Of a stretch of DNA of 64,000 bases, positions 38,985 to 52,756 are shown piece by piece. Origin of the DNA: Trogon surrucura. Its lineage: Eukaryota > Chordata > Aves > Trogoniformes > Trogonidae. The position numbers were made by a program, and so were the translations under genes. Where the stretch lies: assembly GCA_020746105.1 (NCBI GenBank), contig CM036624.1, forward strand, positions 27,116,084 to 27,180,083, read 5' to 3'. The notes under the pieces are model-generated. The model had not been told where the DNA came from, ran no database searches, and was given only the letters and a program-made list of their open reading frames with translations. Numbering within the stretch: the first letter of the stretch is position 1; each line of letters opens with the position of its first letter.

Positions 38985-41900
38985 TAAACCAAATTACAGC
39001 TGGATATAGTTGTTGTCTCTTGTCTGCCTTCTTTGTTATGTAATCTGCTGAATTTTTTTTTCCCCACACAGTACAAATACATGCAGTGCTGTACTGTACT
39101 TTCCTTATTATAGAGACAACTTGATTCTAAGAACTAGTCCTATTTGTCACATTAGGAAGCAGCATTATATCTTAATGAATATTCTCATTTCCTCTATTTT
39201 TTAATAAAAAGTTCAAGCACTTAAACTGTGCAATCCACTGATGTTCATTAATGACACTACATATTTTAATGTTGTATTTATTATGCAGCCATATAGCCAG
39301 AGCTGAAAAGATGTTCTGAGGATATTTTTTTAGTCTCCAGTTTCAAGTGCTGCAGCCAAGATGTAGAAAGACCTTGTCTATACATAGATGTAGTGTTTGG
39401 GGAATTTCCAGATGAACTGTTATGGAAAATGGAAGGTACCTCTTTTTCTGCATTGAAATGTCTTCCAGAAACCTGGATTAATAGGTATTTGGGCTTTCTC
39501 TTGGTAGAGTACAATATCAATCCTTCCTCCCCTGTTCTCTGCTGTAGCTCTTCAGAACAGTGGACAAGAATAACCCCTCTGCCTCCATCTACAAAATACT
39601 GAAATGATTGACTTGACAGACATCTTTGATACCCTTGTGATCATCTCTTCTTAAATATTTTGGTAAGGTACGTCACCTCGTAGGCTTTAAGAACAAGGGA
39701 CTGAATCTGTGATGGTACTTGCACTGTTGTTATAATACCAGCTCTCCCAGTTATTGTGGTTCCACTATATTCATCCTCCACATTTTACATAACCTTGGTT
39801 AGAGCTACGAAAAGGAATGCAGGATTAGCCCTGAAAAACAATTTAGTCTCCATGGTGATTTAATCCTAGGCCTCTCTGAGGAAAGTTTCCAAAGGTGGCT
39901 ACGAGAGCTATTAAATTATTCATTGTGAATAATATTTATTCCAAATACTTTTTCCTGGTTGAAAACGACTCCTGAGCCAGGGCCTGGTGTTATTCAGGCT
40001 TGTCTGCCAGATAGCCAAAGAGATAAAATCTCTGGCCCTGGGTTAATGACAAGTAGTCCACTCGAGCATTTGCCCAGTCATGCAGAAACCCATTGCATGG
40101 GATTTTGCATGTGCCATCAGTTGGGACAGTTAATCAGACAGGAAGCCAGACCAGTAACACACGTTTTAAAACAGGCACATAGGAAATGGTGAAGGTATGT
40201 AATCCACACACATGTTGACATTTAAAATCATAATTATTTCTGTTGGAAATGGTTTTCTTTAGGCCTCAGTGTCTCCAAATTCTGATAAATGATATGCCAC
40301 CAGTAACAACTGAACTTGCTGTTTCTGTTGATGCAAATTGTCACAATTCATCTCTTTTTTTATTCATCTGGGTGGAGAGTACACTATGATAGTGATGTTT
40401 GCTACAAAGTTGTTTGTCTGTAAGGAGAGCCTGATCCTTCTCAACTGACTATGTTCATTGCAACTTTCAGAGTAGTAACGACTTTCAGTCACTTCCAATC
40501 TGGCTAATAAAGCTCAACCCAATAATTTAGGCGTGAAAGACTATTGTGTTATCATTACAAAAATCCTGAGCTCCCGCTCCCTCCTGGGACTACTCAAAAA
40601 TAGGTGTATATTTGGTACCACAAAATGATAAATTGCAGAATATTTCTAGAGTTTAAATATTTCTGAGAGAGCAATTCTTCACTCCCCACTGTTTACAAGG
40701 GAAATACTGTCTACAAATAATACATTACATTAGCTGTCCTCTTTATCATAAAGCCATGTTGAATACTTGTAACGTTTATAAAAAGACACCAACTGATTGC
40801 AAGATGAGCGTTACCCTTGAGCAAATTATGAACACATTTATTTCAGTCTTACGCATTTGAAACTAATTTTCTGGTAATATCAAAAGTGTTCATAGAATTA
40901 ATTTCCTGTCAGTTCAGCAGTATTCAAGTGAATATTTTATGATTTTGCATTAGCTGTATTTGTCTAGAGTTGTGACATGATCGAGTCATTCTCCGAGGGA
41001 AACACATTAATAATTAAACTCTGTCCAATGTGGAGTGCTAAAGATGACAGCATAATTGTACATTTCAGAGACCGTTTCACAAGGCAGAGAATGAGAATTG
41101 CCCTGCCACCATTTAAATGTCAATTTAGAATTTCTTTCTAAAATTAAAACAGTGCTGCAGAAAACAAAGAGAGGAAAAGAGGGGGTAGAAAGACTGATGT
41201 CACATTTGGAACTTTGTCCCCTTTTTGCTTTTCCTTTCTTTAAAAATGTGAGCCAATATAAATGGCATTCCAAGAAGAAAAGATGTCAGATGAATGATCA
41301 TCTCTAAGAATTTTTTCTCCCTTTCTCTTGGCCATATAATATCATCACTGGTTGTAGTACTAGAGCTGTTTAGATGATAAATGCAGCATGCATAGATTAG
41401 CTCTGGAGAAAATACTGCTACCTGCCACGGAAAACTTTGATTGGTTTCAGCCCTTACATTTGACTCTTTTTCTGCCCTGATAACTTCAGTAGTGTTTTAA
41501 GATTTTAATCTACTTTCTAGCCAAATACTCATGGATAGATCACTGTATTATTTATTATTCATGTTTCTTTTTCAGCTTCTGAAAGCAAAACGTTATTGTG
41601 CTTTAGCTAAGAGATCTCCAAAAATTCCTGAAACGTATATTTTGCAACCACTTAAGTTTCTCCAACCAAAAGTGCATGAACTATGATGGAGAGACAGCTG
41701 AGCCACAGTAACATATTGTATATGCAGACCACTTAGTGAACGTGTATCCTTAAAAATGCATAAATAAGAGACATATCAATGTTTCTGCAAGAATCATTTT
41801 TTTTTCCCCCACTGCCTGTGGCTAACACCATGCCAAAGGATTCCTCATTTGACTAGAACCCAGGTGATGTTTCCCCTCATTCGCTCCATCTTTTACCACT

Positions 41901-43002
41901 TTCTCCCTACAGCTTTAGACAAAAGCCCAAATGAGAAAAAGTAGATGGATGGACTCAGGGAAATATGAATAACTGCAAGAAACTTCCTTGCAGTCCGTTT
42001 GCTTCAGATCACTACCATGCTGCCTCCATCTTCCATTTTCCCCACTCCTACCTCACCCTTACAGACCTCACTCACTTTTCTTGTGTGTTCTTCTCAGTTG
42101 ATCCCCTCCTGATAAGTCCTCAATTTCTTTTCATATAAAATCGTTTAGCAAATTGTATCCATTTTCTACCATCTCTGCATTTGCTTGTTTGTGCTAAATA
42201 TTTTCCCTCATCCTTATTTTCCATCTCATCTATTTAAATGATAAGCAGCTTAGGAAAAGGGTTGGTTTCCTTGCCTCTGTACCTCATCTACCACAATAGT
42301 TGCTACTTGGCCACTACCACATTAAACATGATTGATTATAATAATTCATTTCATTTCACTCAACCCACTTGCATCTCTCTGGTATAGTTCAAGAACTACT
42401 TAGGGCAAACAGAAGCTTTTAATGAATGCAATCCCTGGGTTTTAAGGGGTATATTTCAGACTTTTTTTGGCCTACAAATGTTAAAAAGGAGTATTTGATC
42501 TCAACAGTGTGCAGATTTCAACATTTGGTACTATTTTATGAGCCAGTTTAAATGGGAAAAAATGAGCAGAAGAGAAATTGCTATGATGCTAAAATTGATT
42601 GATACTCCCTATCACTGTTTGTACATGCTTGTACTTGGGATCTCACTAAAATTACAGTTCTCAAATACTACTTAATTTTGCATTTGCTAAGGATGAATTT
42701 CACAGCAAACTTAGAATTTTTGACATTTTAACATATTTAAGAAACAGTGTAAAAGAACATTTGAAGAAGAAATACGAATTAAAGAGCTTGTAATTTTTTG
42801 CATTTCAGTTCTTACCTGGAAGTATGAGAAAATTACTTATACGTTGCTAAAGACAGTGAATGCTGATGGCATGTTCAGACACATGAAATGAAAGAGAAGA
42901 CATTTAAAACATGATAATGAAGATTATTTATAAGGCTGTACTGTGTGAAACCATGACTGGTTTAGACCAACATATAGCAAAGCAAATTAACACATTTCTT
43001 CA
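38985..43002. other. Unassigned AT-rich non-coding stretch
   Basis: I recognise no gene, LTR or LINE in these 4.0 kb. Open frames at about 39393-39602 and 39959-40192 are short and match nothing known. Composition is ordinary background with scattered T runs (for example 39053-39062 and 41798-41806). Confidence 0.5.
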
Positions 43003-43888
43003 TGTCAGTACTGGGACCAGTGCTGTTCAATATATTCATCAATGACCTGGACAAGGGATTAGAGAACATTGTCAGCAAGTTTGCTGATAACAGAAAACTG
43101 GGAGGAGTGGTTGACACACCAGAAGGCTGTGCTGCCATTCAGAGAGACTTAGACGGGCTGGAGGGCTGGGCAGGGAGAAATCTCATGAAGTTCAACAAGG
43201 GCAGGTATAGAGTTTTGAACCTGGGAAAGAACAATCCCATGTGCCAGTATAGGTTGGGGACTGATGTGTTGAAGAGCAGCGTAGAGGAAAGGGACCTGGG
43301 TGTTCTGGTGAACAGCAGGATGACCATGAGCCAGCAATGTGCCCTCGAGGCAAAGAAGGCCAATGGCATCCTGGGGTGTATCAGAAGGGAGGTGGCTAGT
43401 AGGTTGAGAGAGGTTCTCCTGCCCCTCTACTCTGTGCTGGTGAGGCCACATCTGGAATATTGTGTCCAGTTCTGGGCCCCTCAGCTCAAGAAGGACCGGG
43501 AACTGCTTGAAAGAGTTAAGCACAGAGCCACAAAGATGATGAAGGGGGTGGAACATCTCCCTTATGAGGAAAGGCTGAAGGAGCTGGTCTCTTTAGCTTG
43601 GAGAAGAGGAGGCTGAGGGGTGACCTCATTAATGTTTATAAATATGTCAAGGGGGAGTGTCAGGAGGACGGTGCCAGGCTCTTTTCTGTGACATCTAATC
43701 ACAGGACAAGGGGCAATGGATACAAGCTGGAGCATAGAAGGTTCCACAAAAACATCAGAAAAACCTTTTTCACAGTGAGGGTGACAGAGCACTGGAACAG
43801 GCTGCCCAGGGACATTCAAAACTCACCTGGATGCATTCCTGTCTGGCCTGCTCTAGGTGATCCTGCTCTGGCAGGGGAGTTGGACTAG
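43003..43888 (+). pseudogene. CR1 ORF2 C-terminal reverse-transcriptase remnant
   Basis: The first frame encodes about 200 codons from [16 protein letters not shown] through the catalytic box and the [14 protein letters not shown] block. It ends out of frame at 43616, because one G is missing in a GGGTCTC context relative to the other copy (near 43586). The frame beginning before 43598 then carries on with [15 protein letters not shown] to a stop at 43886-43888. The catalytic motif, normally FADD, reads FADN at 43080-43091, so the second metal-binding aspartate is lost. The methionine at 43002 lies at the insertion junction and uses flanking bases, so it is not a native start. The fragment cannot make an active enzyme. 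Confidence 0.9.
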
Positions 43889-43937
43889 ATGATCTTTCAA
43901 GGTCCCTTCCAACCTCTAATGTTCTGTGATTCTGTGA
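43003..43937 (+). mobile_element. CR1 LINE, 5'-truncated, 0.93 kb
   Basis: Homology begins abruptly inside the reverse-transcriptase core (GTCAGTACTGGGACCAG at 43004) and runs to a CR1 3' end whose last unit is ATTCTGTG (43929-43936). Compared with the 27.6-kb copy it lacks roughly 25 bases near 43815, within the codons before the C terminus. The shared parts of the two copies are almost identical over long blocks, for instance the segment around 43405-43490 against 28597-28682. That points to one subfamily and similar ages. Confidence 0.95.
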
Positions 43938-45604
43938 AAACAGTTGGTTTAGATGAGTATACATGTGTGATTTTATAGGGTGAAAGTTAAATAAACTGCA
44001 ACGTTCATTTTTTCCTGGCATTTTTTTCCTGGCATTTATATTACTTGCTTGTTTCAGTATGCTTGTTTATGCTATGTAAATTCATGCATCCATCAAACCG
44101 GTTTTTAAATTCTATGAAATGAGCTAAAGCAATAGATGCTACTCCTACAGTGATTATACCTCATGTAAAAAATATCAGTTCTAACTTTGCTGTGACCTTA
44201 TTTCAGTAAAGATCCTCTTACTCTAGCAAAATATTTGACCAGAGAAGAAAGTACAACTGATCAGCGTTCATGCCTTTCATTACTTCTGAACACACTTTCA
44301 TCATGTTCCTTATTCTCCACACTTCCAGCAGTTGAAGTGTCTCTAGTATTCAGATATTAGAACTTGAGAACATTCAATTGCTTGTGTTTGGGATTTTTTT
44401 TCCAAATATCTAACTTTATATAACATGTTAGAATAGATGAAAGTCTTTTTCAACTGTCGTTCTTTGAAAACTGTGTAAATAGGATCACACAAGGTACTTA
44501 GTGATTCACACTAACAGGAGGCTGATAAATTGTTCCATCTTAAATTCCAAGAGCAGCCAATATTAAAAAGCTGATAAGATTTATAAGATGTGATTATTTT
44601 CTTTAGAAAGATTTTAAAACTACTCATCCAGAATGTTAATTTTGAGGTAATTTGTCTTTGATTCCAATGTACTTACCTAGAAAAGTGTGATAGCATGATC
44701 CTATAGGCAAGTGTCATGTAGCACTTAAAATTCTGCAATTTTTGAACACAGAATAGTATTCACACCTGGGAAACATTTGTTTTCTAGATGCCTTTGGTCA
44801 AACCATGGCCTAATGAGAACACAGAACATTCACTCAAAACGTGAATTTAGTTTAATAAATATTTATAGATCACAAGTATTCATGAGTAATTAAAATGTTA
44901 ATGCTAATGCTTTAACAAATTCAAATGTTATGCATGCACCTCCTAGGATTAATACACTATAAACTCTTTCTCTGTGGTATAAAGGACAGTGGCTTGATTC
45001 TTGATCTCCATTCAAATTCAGCATTTTTTTATTTTAACCACACACAGGTCCATGGTAAACTCCGAAGAGCTTTGTGAGACTCCACAGTATATTTGTAGCA
45101 GCAAAATATTCGTAGGGTTTGCGTTTCTATGAATTTTCAGGTTAGAAATAAAACCTCTAGGCAAACAATACAGTCCTTTGGGAGGAATGAGAGTTGATCA
45201 TGTTTTAAGTGAAAGTGAGCTCCAAATAGAAAAACCATCCCCTGCTAGAGTAAGAACAAAGAAATGCCTTGTCAGAAAAAGGCGAACTCTAATAGCAGTC
45301 TGCTTTGTAGCATTTGCAATGTAGTGCAGAGATAGCTGAGCCAGTAGCAGCAGCATGAATCTCACCATGGGTTTCTATTTCCCAGTCAGGTTCTTCCCTT
45401 GTATCTGTATATGTCATTGGTGTTTTAAGGACTGTTGCAATCCAACAGTTTAGGGGAGAATCCCTTACCCACCCAGAAGAGCCTATTCACTTGTTCACTG
45501 TACTTTACCCTTAGTAACATAGGTGTTTTATGATTAGAAGTAAATCTTCAGAGACATTTCATTCCTTACTATCACACCTTTTGTGCAACTGAAACCTCAA
45601 TTAA

Positions 45605-45671
45605 GATGTCATTTTTCCCATCTGATGTAATTTTTCCCATCTAATGTCATTTTTCCCATCTAATGTCAATG
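45605..45671. repeat. 19-bp tandem repeat, about 3.4 copies
   Basis: Three full units (45605-45623, 45624-45642, 45643-45661) of consensus atgtcatttttcccatct, with a leading g or a, differ at one or two bases. A partial fourth starts at 45662. It is a minisatellite of low copy number. Confidence 0.88.
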
Positions 45672-48600
45672 TTGTAGATTTTTCACCTCTATTGACATTT
45701 TTTCTTCTTTTGTTTTGTCTTACTATACTCTAGAATTTAATATGCTGAGACTTATTCTTGCATTGCAATCTATGTATGTTGTTGATACAGTTTCAACTAC
45801 AAAATTTGTCATTGTGTGCAGAGCTAGAACTGCATTAATGCAAAGCGAGACACTTAGTTCTGCTGTTATTAATAACATCTTCAGCTTCACAGCTGAAAGA
45901 GATAGAATGGCTTCCCCAGACAGTAATTCAAGGGACTTGTGACTCTACTTTTCCCTACTCATTACATAAGTAATTTAAAGTTTGGTGTCAACAAATCGTT
46001 TCCATTTCCTAAAATTAACATTTTATTACACAAAACTGTTATTATACAATTACCAGATCATACTTAGTCTTTTTACGTAGAGAAACTACGAACTTTTTTT
46101 AAAAAGGATAAAAATACCTATTCTAATTTAAAACAACCATCACCTCCTAAAAATCTCAACAACTTCCCTCCCCCAAATAGATTCATTTTACTTCCTCTAA
46201 GTGCACGAGGAAGCCTTACAACACACTGCCCATCCAAAACACTGGCTATTCAGAACAAATGAGTCCCGTAGGAATTCATTCTGGATCTTTTGTTTCTGCT
46301 AATGACTATGATTATGATGAATAACTGGCTTTTGCTATTGCTTTTTCTGCTGATTCCTCCGTTCTTGATAGACATATTGTTGCTAGTTATTGTTGCTGGG
46401 CCAATGGCATAATGTGAAGAGAATCCACAGAGATACAAACAAGCTCTTTAGCAGCCAAGTGAAGAAACCTGTAATTTTGCAAACAGGAAGCAAAGTTGCT
46501 AGGGGTCACCAAATACCACAGGAGGTAAACCAGAGCAGGCCACTGTGAAAAAAATCCCCCAAAAAAGACCTCAAAGTGGCTCTGTGTCACACTGCTTTAA
46601 AGGAACTTGGGGTCCTAGATTTTGTTGTGGTTTTTTTTTTTTTTTTTAGTTTAACTGAAATAGCCATGTATTAAAAGCAAACAAACACCACAATTGAGGC
46701 AATCTTTGCTTTATTGGTGTCACTGACTCAGATGTAATTGGAGATGGTAGCACAAATAATCACTATCAGAGACAAACTCTGTCATGACTATTGCTTATAT
46801 CTTCCATGAAGTGATTCCCAGACATGTTTAGATTGCAAGTGCTCTGTAAATATTCCAGCTTTTTTTGCAACATATTTTATAACACTTAACATTGAGTGGG
46901 TCTGTTTAATGAACACCCTGAGAATGAAGTAAATGTAAGAATGTATTTTAAAAAGAACAGTAAACATAAACATTTCTGATCTACCTACAGTAGCTGAAAA
47001 TCTTCCTAGCTATAAATGTTCTTTCTGATCAGCTTAGGAACCTAAAAAGTTATCAGCTGATTAAACTAGGGCATAGAATATCTCATTTATAGACAGCCTA
47101 ATATAATAAAGATCTGATGACTAACAAGATACTACATGATAAAATCTTCTATTCACTACTTAAATAGACTTGTCCTGTAGCCCTAAACCCCCCTGTCATT
47201 AGGGCAGTTAATTGTTGTAACCTAGGGGTTTTATATAAGGAACTAACAACACAGTATTTCTGCAACTTGATATTTGGCCTTACTGACAAGGCTCCTGGAA
47301 ACTCTCACAGATCTGAGCACAGATCTGTTACTAGATGTTAATAGTAGTCTACAGAGACTCTAATAGCTTTGGACAAAAGGTATCCTCCTCAGGAGAGCTA
47401 ATTTTCTCATGCCTATCCTCAAGAAATTGGTATCTTTCCAAAGTCCAATTTCCAAAGACAGAAAACACTTCCCAGAAGTTTTGGTAAGGAAAGAGACAAA
47501 CAGCTCTGAAAACTATGAGAAAAAGCCTTGTGGCAGGATTTGGAATTTTGGGACTGTAGAGGAGAAATTATAATTCTGCTTTCCCGGTAGTTCAGAGGGT
47601 TATTTCTTAGATGTGAAACAAGGGTCAGAAATTAAAAACTGCAAGGTTCAAAAACGCAGGCTATAATGTACAAAAAATGTCTTATCTCCATGAGGTCCTG
47701 AAGAAAAACCTTGAGAGATCAGAAAATGGATCATTTGTTCCCTTTTTTGAGACACATCCAGACCAATAATTTTCTCAGAAACTGTATGTAAAGACCAGCT
47801 GAATGTGAAAGCTTAAGTGGTGAAGCAGAAGGCTCACACCATCAGAGGTGAGCAGAAAGGATGTTTGGAGATGCATTCGTGTGACACTGGGACTTTTTGT
47901 CAGACCTCAAAGATAGCAAGCAGATTTAGGCTGTTGCAGCAGTCTGGTAAGTATCTAATGTGAAAGCTTACCAAAGCTCATAGAATTAACAGTCAGAATT
48001 GCTGACATTTTAAAACTCTCCAAGGATTCCTGATAGCTTTAGTATTTAAATACTAAAGGATTTGGTTGGTATAAATCCTTAATTTAATTAAATCAAGGAA
48101 AAAAAACCCAACTTCTTTAGATAGCAACAAAGAGAAATTTAAAAAGGCCTGTACCTTTTCAATGCAGTTTTAGATGCAGTTTATCCTTAAATGACTCCAT
48201 ATTTCACTTGCTTGTATATTATGGCTTGCACTGGTAGACTGCCTTGAAAAGAAGTTCTCATCACTAAGGGGACTGATTTTTCTGACACCCACTGAAGTCA
48301 ATGGCAATATTCCCGTCCTGTTCAGTGGCTTCAGCATAGAGCCAAACAGAGAAATTAATTCTGAGACCAAACATGGCATTTGCAGCTGAGATGTGACATG
48401 ACTAAAACCCTTATTTGTATAGTGTTGTTTAATTCAGTGTATTTTATTTTATTATGTCTTTAAAGTCTACATTTGGTACACGACAAGCACTTGAGAGGTG
48501 CAAGCTTCTCCTATTAAAATGACTTGTTTGTATAGGTAAAATGAAATTTAACGCCACCAAATGCATGAAGGGATCCTAATGTGTGACAAACAGGCTGCCT

Positions 48601-49142
48601 GGTCCCCTTCCTCGCCCTAGCATGCTCTGACTCTCTGTACAAGGAGTGTTTGCACTGGAGCTCTCCCATGGGCTGGCATGCGAATCTTAAAAATATCTTC
48701 AAAGCCCATCTGCCGTAGTGCTTCATTTTTACTGAAACTGGAAGGTGCCGACCATAAGTAGTTTTGATACTCCAAGTCTCCCCCCTAATGCCAGCCTGGT
48801 ACATCTCAGAGGAGTCAATTTAAACAGCTACATATCGCTAGGACTTGTTTGTAATTTTATGATTTAATGTCCTTAGAGATAAAGTAAAGAAAATGAACCA
48901 AGCACTACAGACAAGATAGACACAATAATAGGCTATTTCGACAATTAAGCTATCAATGTAAGATTGTTAGCTTTGATATATCCTCATGAGTTTGGTTTAT
49001 TTGGGTTTCCATATATATTTTGTACAAGATTTGTCTTCAGATATATCTTCCCAAAGAAAAATTGTCTTTTCTGTTTTCAGCTGGCACATGGCTTGTTTTC
49101 CTAACCAAGTCAAATCCAGTAAGGACATTACCAATATAGTAC

Positions 49143-49179
<37 letters not shown>
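49143..49179. repeat. Compound TG/TA microsatellite
   Basis: About five TG units run directly into about thirteen TA units. Such compound arrays are prone to length variation and would be a usable polymorphic marker. Confidence 0.92.
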
Positions 49180-49183
<4 letters not shown>

Positions 49184-52100
49184 TGAAGAGCTTTATATTC
49201 TTGTGGGGTTTTGTAGGTTACAGACATGTGCTAAGGAAGCTGCATAAAAAAACCCTAGGTATTAGCCTAGGAGACTTTTAATTCTGTATCAGACTTGCTT
49301 GTTCATACAAGTCAATGTTTACTATTCATTTCAGTAAGAGTATCTAAATTTGAAAACGTTTTTAATAAGGGTTTTACCCAGTTATGGGAAGCAAAATAAA
49401 AATGTGCAGATGTTTGGGAGATTTGCCACCATTAATTCAGAGAGTGTGACAAAAATAATTTTAAGAAAACAGACTTCAGAAAATATTTGGAATAAGATTT
49501 CAAAGATTTGAATTTTACTTTCCCCACATCCTTGAGCCTGAGAATGGGAGTTTTGTAACCCCTTGCCTCAGAGAAGCATTGAAATAATGTGTAGGTTAAC
49601 TCTCGAATATTTAGGTAAAGTTGTAACATCCCAGAAGTAAAGTAAATCCAGGAATTCTTGACACATTAGTAGGGTAACAGAATTTACAATTCAATGGAAA
49701 TAGAGAGTTACTGAAGAACTCTGGAACTGGGTTATTTCTTCAATGCTGCTACAGGAGGAGTAAACGTTTACTACACTATCCAGAGTATGATTATTCTATA
49801 GCCATTTGTATTCCTCCTACAAATCTGAGAAAAGCTCTCTCTATAAATGATTAGGGGATTAACTTTCCTTGCGAATAGGTTCACATTATGCATGGTCAAA
49901 GTCATATCACAGACACACATGGAAAAAAACATTTTGAGGGTTATAATTACATTCACATGTTGGCTAATTGGGCCCTCAGGGGCCTAGTTCCTAATTATAA
50001 GAGGCTACGCAGGAAAATACCAGTAAAAAAAGTATGTATAGAATGAGTATGAGATTAAATGGGCTATGCTGGCTGTATAAAAGCCGTAAAACTTGATAGG
50101 AAAGGAATGCAGTTACTTGCCAAGTATCTCTAAACCATAAGTGTTTTTTTGATGTCATTATCAGAAGGAGGTGGGAGGAGGCGGTGTTGTTTTAGGGGAA
50201 GTTTGCAAACATCTATTGTAGCCTCAAGTGGAATTTCTTCATAGTTGTGAGAAAATCAAGTAATGATTGAATCAGATGAGAAAGAAGAGGGAATAAAATA
50301 GTAACTTTTTACAACTTTGAGATCCAAAGAAGGTGAAAGTAACATAAAGGAGGAAGAGGAGAGTTTCATGCTGATATGTGTGTCACTGAGGCCTATTAAC
50401 CAGAAATGAAATGCTCTAAAAACTTCAGATATTCATTAATTAAAATTGTATAAGCTTTAATGAGAGTGTTTATTAGTTTAGCTAAGGGCAGAATTTTTAT
50501 CTCCCATAATTGAAAACTATAGTTTATTACCTTGATTATGCACTAGGTAAAATATATAGGCTTTACATTTTGCTCCACGTCTCTCAGAGGGAAATGCCTG
50601 TAAGAATAAATTATAGAACTTTTACAAGGTTATAATTTATTTTATTTCTCATCAGATGGTATCCTTTTGACATATCTATAAAAGTCTCACTGTTTATAGT
50701 AGATGTATATGTAATATTACATTACACCTCATAAGAAAGAAACTGGCAGGAACCCTGAAGCTGAATAAGAACAAGATTGTCTTTATCTCTTAAACCTGTC
50801 ATTTTAATTTTCCACTCTAGATAGTGCTGTACAAGTAGCCTGACTTAAGTTTCTAGTGGCTGTTAGACCACATTCTTGTAACATTTTGAATTTAGTACCT
50901 AATGAAATTGCTTTGCTTTCTGTACTCTTATCTTGATTTATATGAATGGGTATATGGTACTTCTGTAAGTATACCCAAAAGGATACAGTATTTTACAGCA
51001 TTCTAAATGCAAATCCTGTTTTCTTATTTATACTGTGACTACTGTAAGCTCATCATATAAAAAAAATTAAAATGAAATGCAGAAAAATAGAAATGACAAT
51101 TTTAGCCTTCTAACATCTTGAAAAACCAATCTGATGCTCCACAAGTTGTGGCAGCATGAAAGTGCTGTGAATGAATCAGGCAAACTCAGTCTTCGTGTAG
51201 TTGAAATTAAATGCCCACCTTAGAAAAAAAAAAGGAAAATTTCTTTTATGTCTAGTTAAAAATTTTTAACCACCAGAGTTATAATCATATAGTATTGTAC
51301 TTCAAAAGAATTATGACTACTTTAAAAAAAAATGAAATTTGGATATCACTTTCACTGTGTATTTCAGTCAAATCTGAAACGTACATTGAAGTGTCTAGAT
51401 TTACTGCTCGTTATAGCCTTGATTTGGTATCATTGGTGTAGGAGTTGAATAGTCCAGCTGGTTAAGCTAGCTATTGCAGTGGGAGGGGAAATCGAACAGA
51501 GGGGAAAAATGATTATTGATACCTTTGCAAGAAAACATTCCGTTACTCAGATTCCTCCCACCTTATGCTAGCAAATTTCCATACAAGGACATGAATATTG
51601 ACAGTGTGGCGACATGGAAGTCTACACAAAAGCATTCTCAAAAAGAACATTAAGATTGATATTGTCGACCTGGAATTCTGGGACAAGGAATAGTCTTTTT
51701 CATTTAATCAGAGGTCTACTAAGGCAGACTATTTTGCAGGGGTAGTAATGTTGACAGTGTAAGTAGTTTTGCAAACTGTCTCTTTAGACTTCTGACCTAG
51801 CCTCCTCAGGATGACTGGAAGAACAGAATCATTATTTTAGGCCATTTTTTACATTTGGGAAACTATCACTACATCATCATCCACTGCTTCTGACTTAACA
51901 TTTTCATTGTATTCATAACTGATAGAGACATTGTGCAGTCACAGGGTTGCAAGTAATAATTAAAAGCTAAAAGGACAAGACTGCTACCTGATCATAAGCC
52001 AGGGAAAATCAGTGCTGATGTCAACTTCCATTCCCAGAACGTGAGGAGATAACGGTTGCCATGATGAGTAAAGGAGCAGTCAAGAATATTGTTGAGGTTA

Positions 52101-52654
52101 AGACTGTTTTCCTCTCGAGAGGAAAAGAAGTGTTTGAGTAGGATTCTTGATATATGTTCCAAACATAAATGCGAGTGAAAACAGATGTGTTCTCTCCTTG
52201 GAAAAAAAATCAAACTGAAGCAGATAACTATGACAAGCTGTAGGAAATAACAATGAAAATATTGCAAGCTAACTAAAAAGTTTAATATACAAGGGTGGTA
52301 TAACTAGTGATTATTAGGGAATGACCAAGGCAGAAAATATGACAAAAATGTTCAGAGCCTTTTTGTTAGTACAGCTACAGTTTCTTTTAAAAAAGATTCA
52401 ATAGAGTACTGTTATGAAAACTTATAAATACTGACCAAGAAAAATAGTTTAAAAAGAGACCAAACTAGAATAAAATTTACATGTGCATTATGAAACAATA
52501 TATAACTGTTCATTGACATACCTTAAGCACAAAATTTTGATTTTATAAGTTTAATACATGGATAGCTATCCCACTAGAAACAATTAAAAAATAGCTGAAA
52601 AGATCTTTGGCAATCACTGAAGTAACATTAAGAAAGGGGACAATTATTAGAATC

Positions 52655-52756
52655 ATCATAGAATCATAGAATGGCCTGGGCTGGAAGGGACCTTAGGGAT
52701 CATTTTAATCCAACCTCCCTGTTGTGGGCAGCGATGCCACCTCTCGACTAGGTCAT
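52655..52756 (-). mobile_element. CR1 3'-end fragment
   Basis: On the plus strand, catagaatcatagaatgg (two 8-bp terminal units) is followed by ggctggaagggaccttaggg. It then continues into the tgtgggcagcgatgccacctc block, the reverse complement of a CR1 3' end of about 100 bp. The catagaat form of the tail differs from the cacagaat (ATTCTGTG) form of the two large copies. Confidence 0.9.

Larger units (their letters stand above)
43938..52654. other. Long unassigned AT-rich non-coding stretch
   Basis: About 8.7 kb without a gene that I can support. It holds a doubled ttttttcctggcat unit at about 44008-44036, a 19-bp tandem repeat at 45605-45671, a T17 run at 46631-46647 and a TG/TA microsatellite at 49143-49179. 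The open frames are all under 100 codons and look like chance. Confidence 0.5.
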
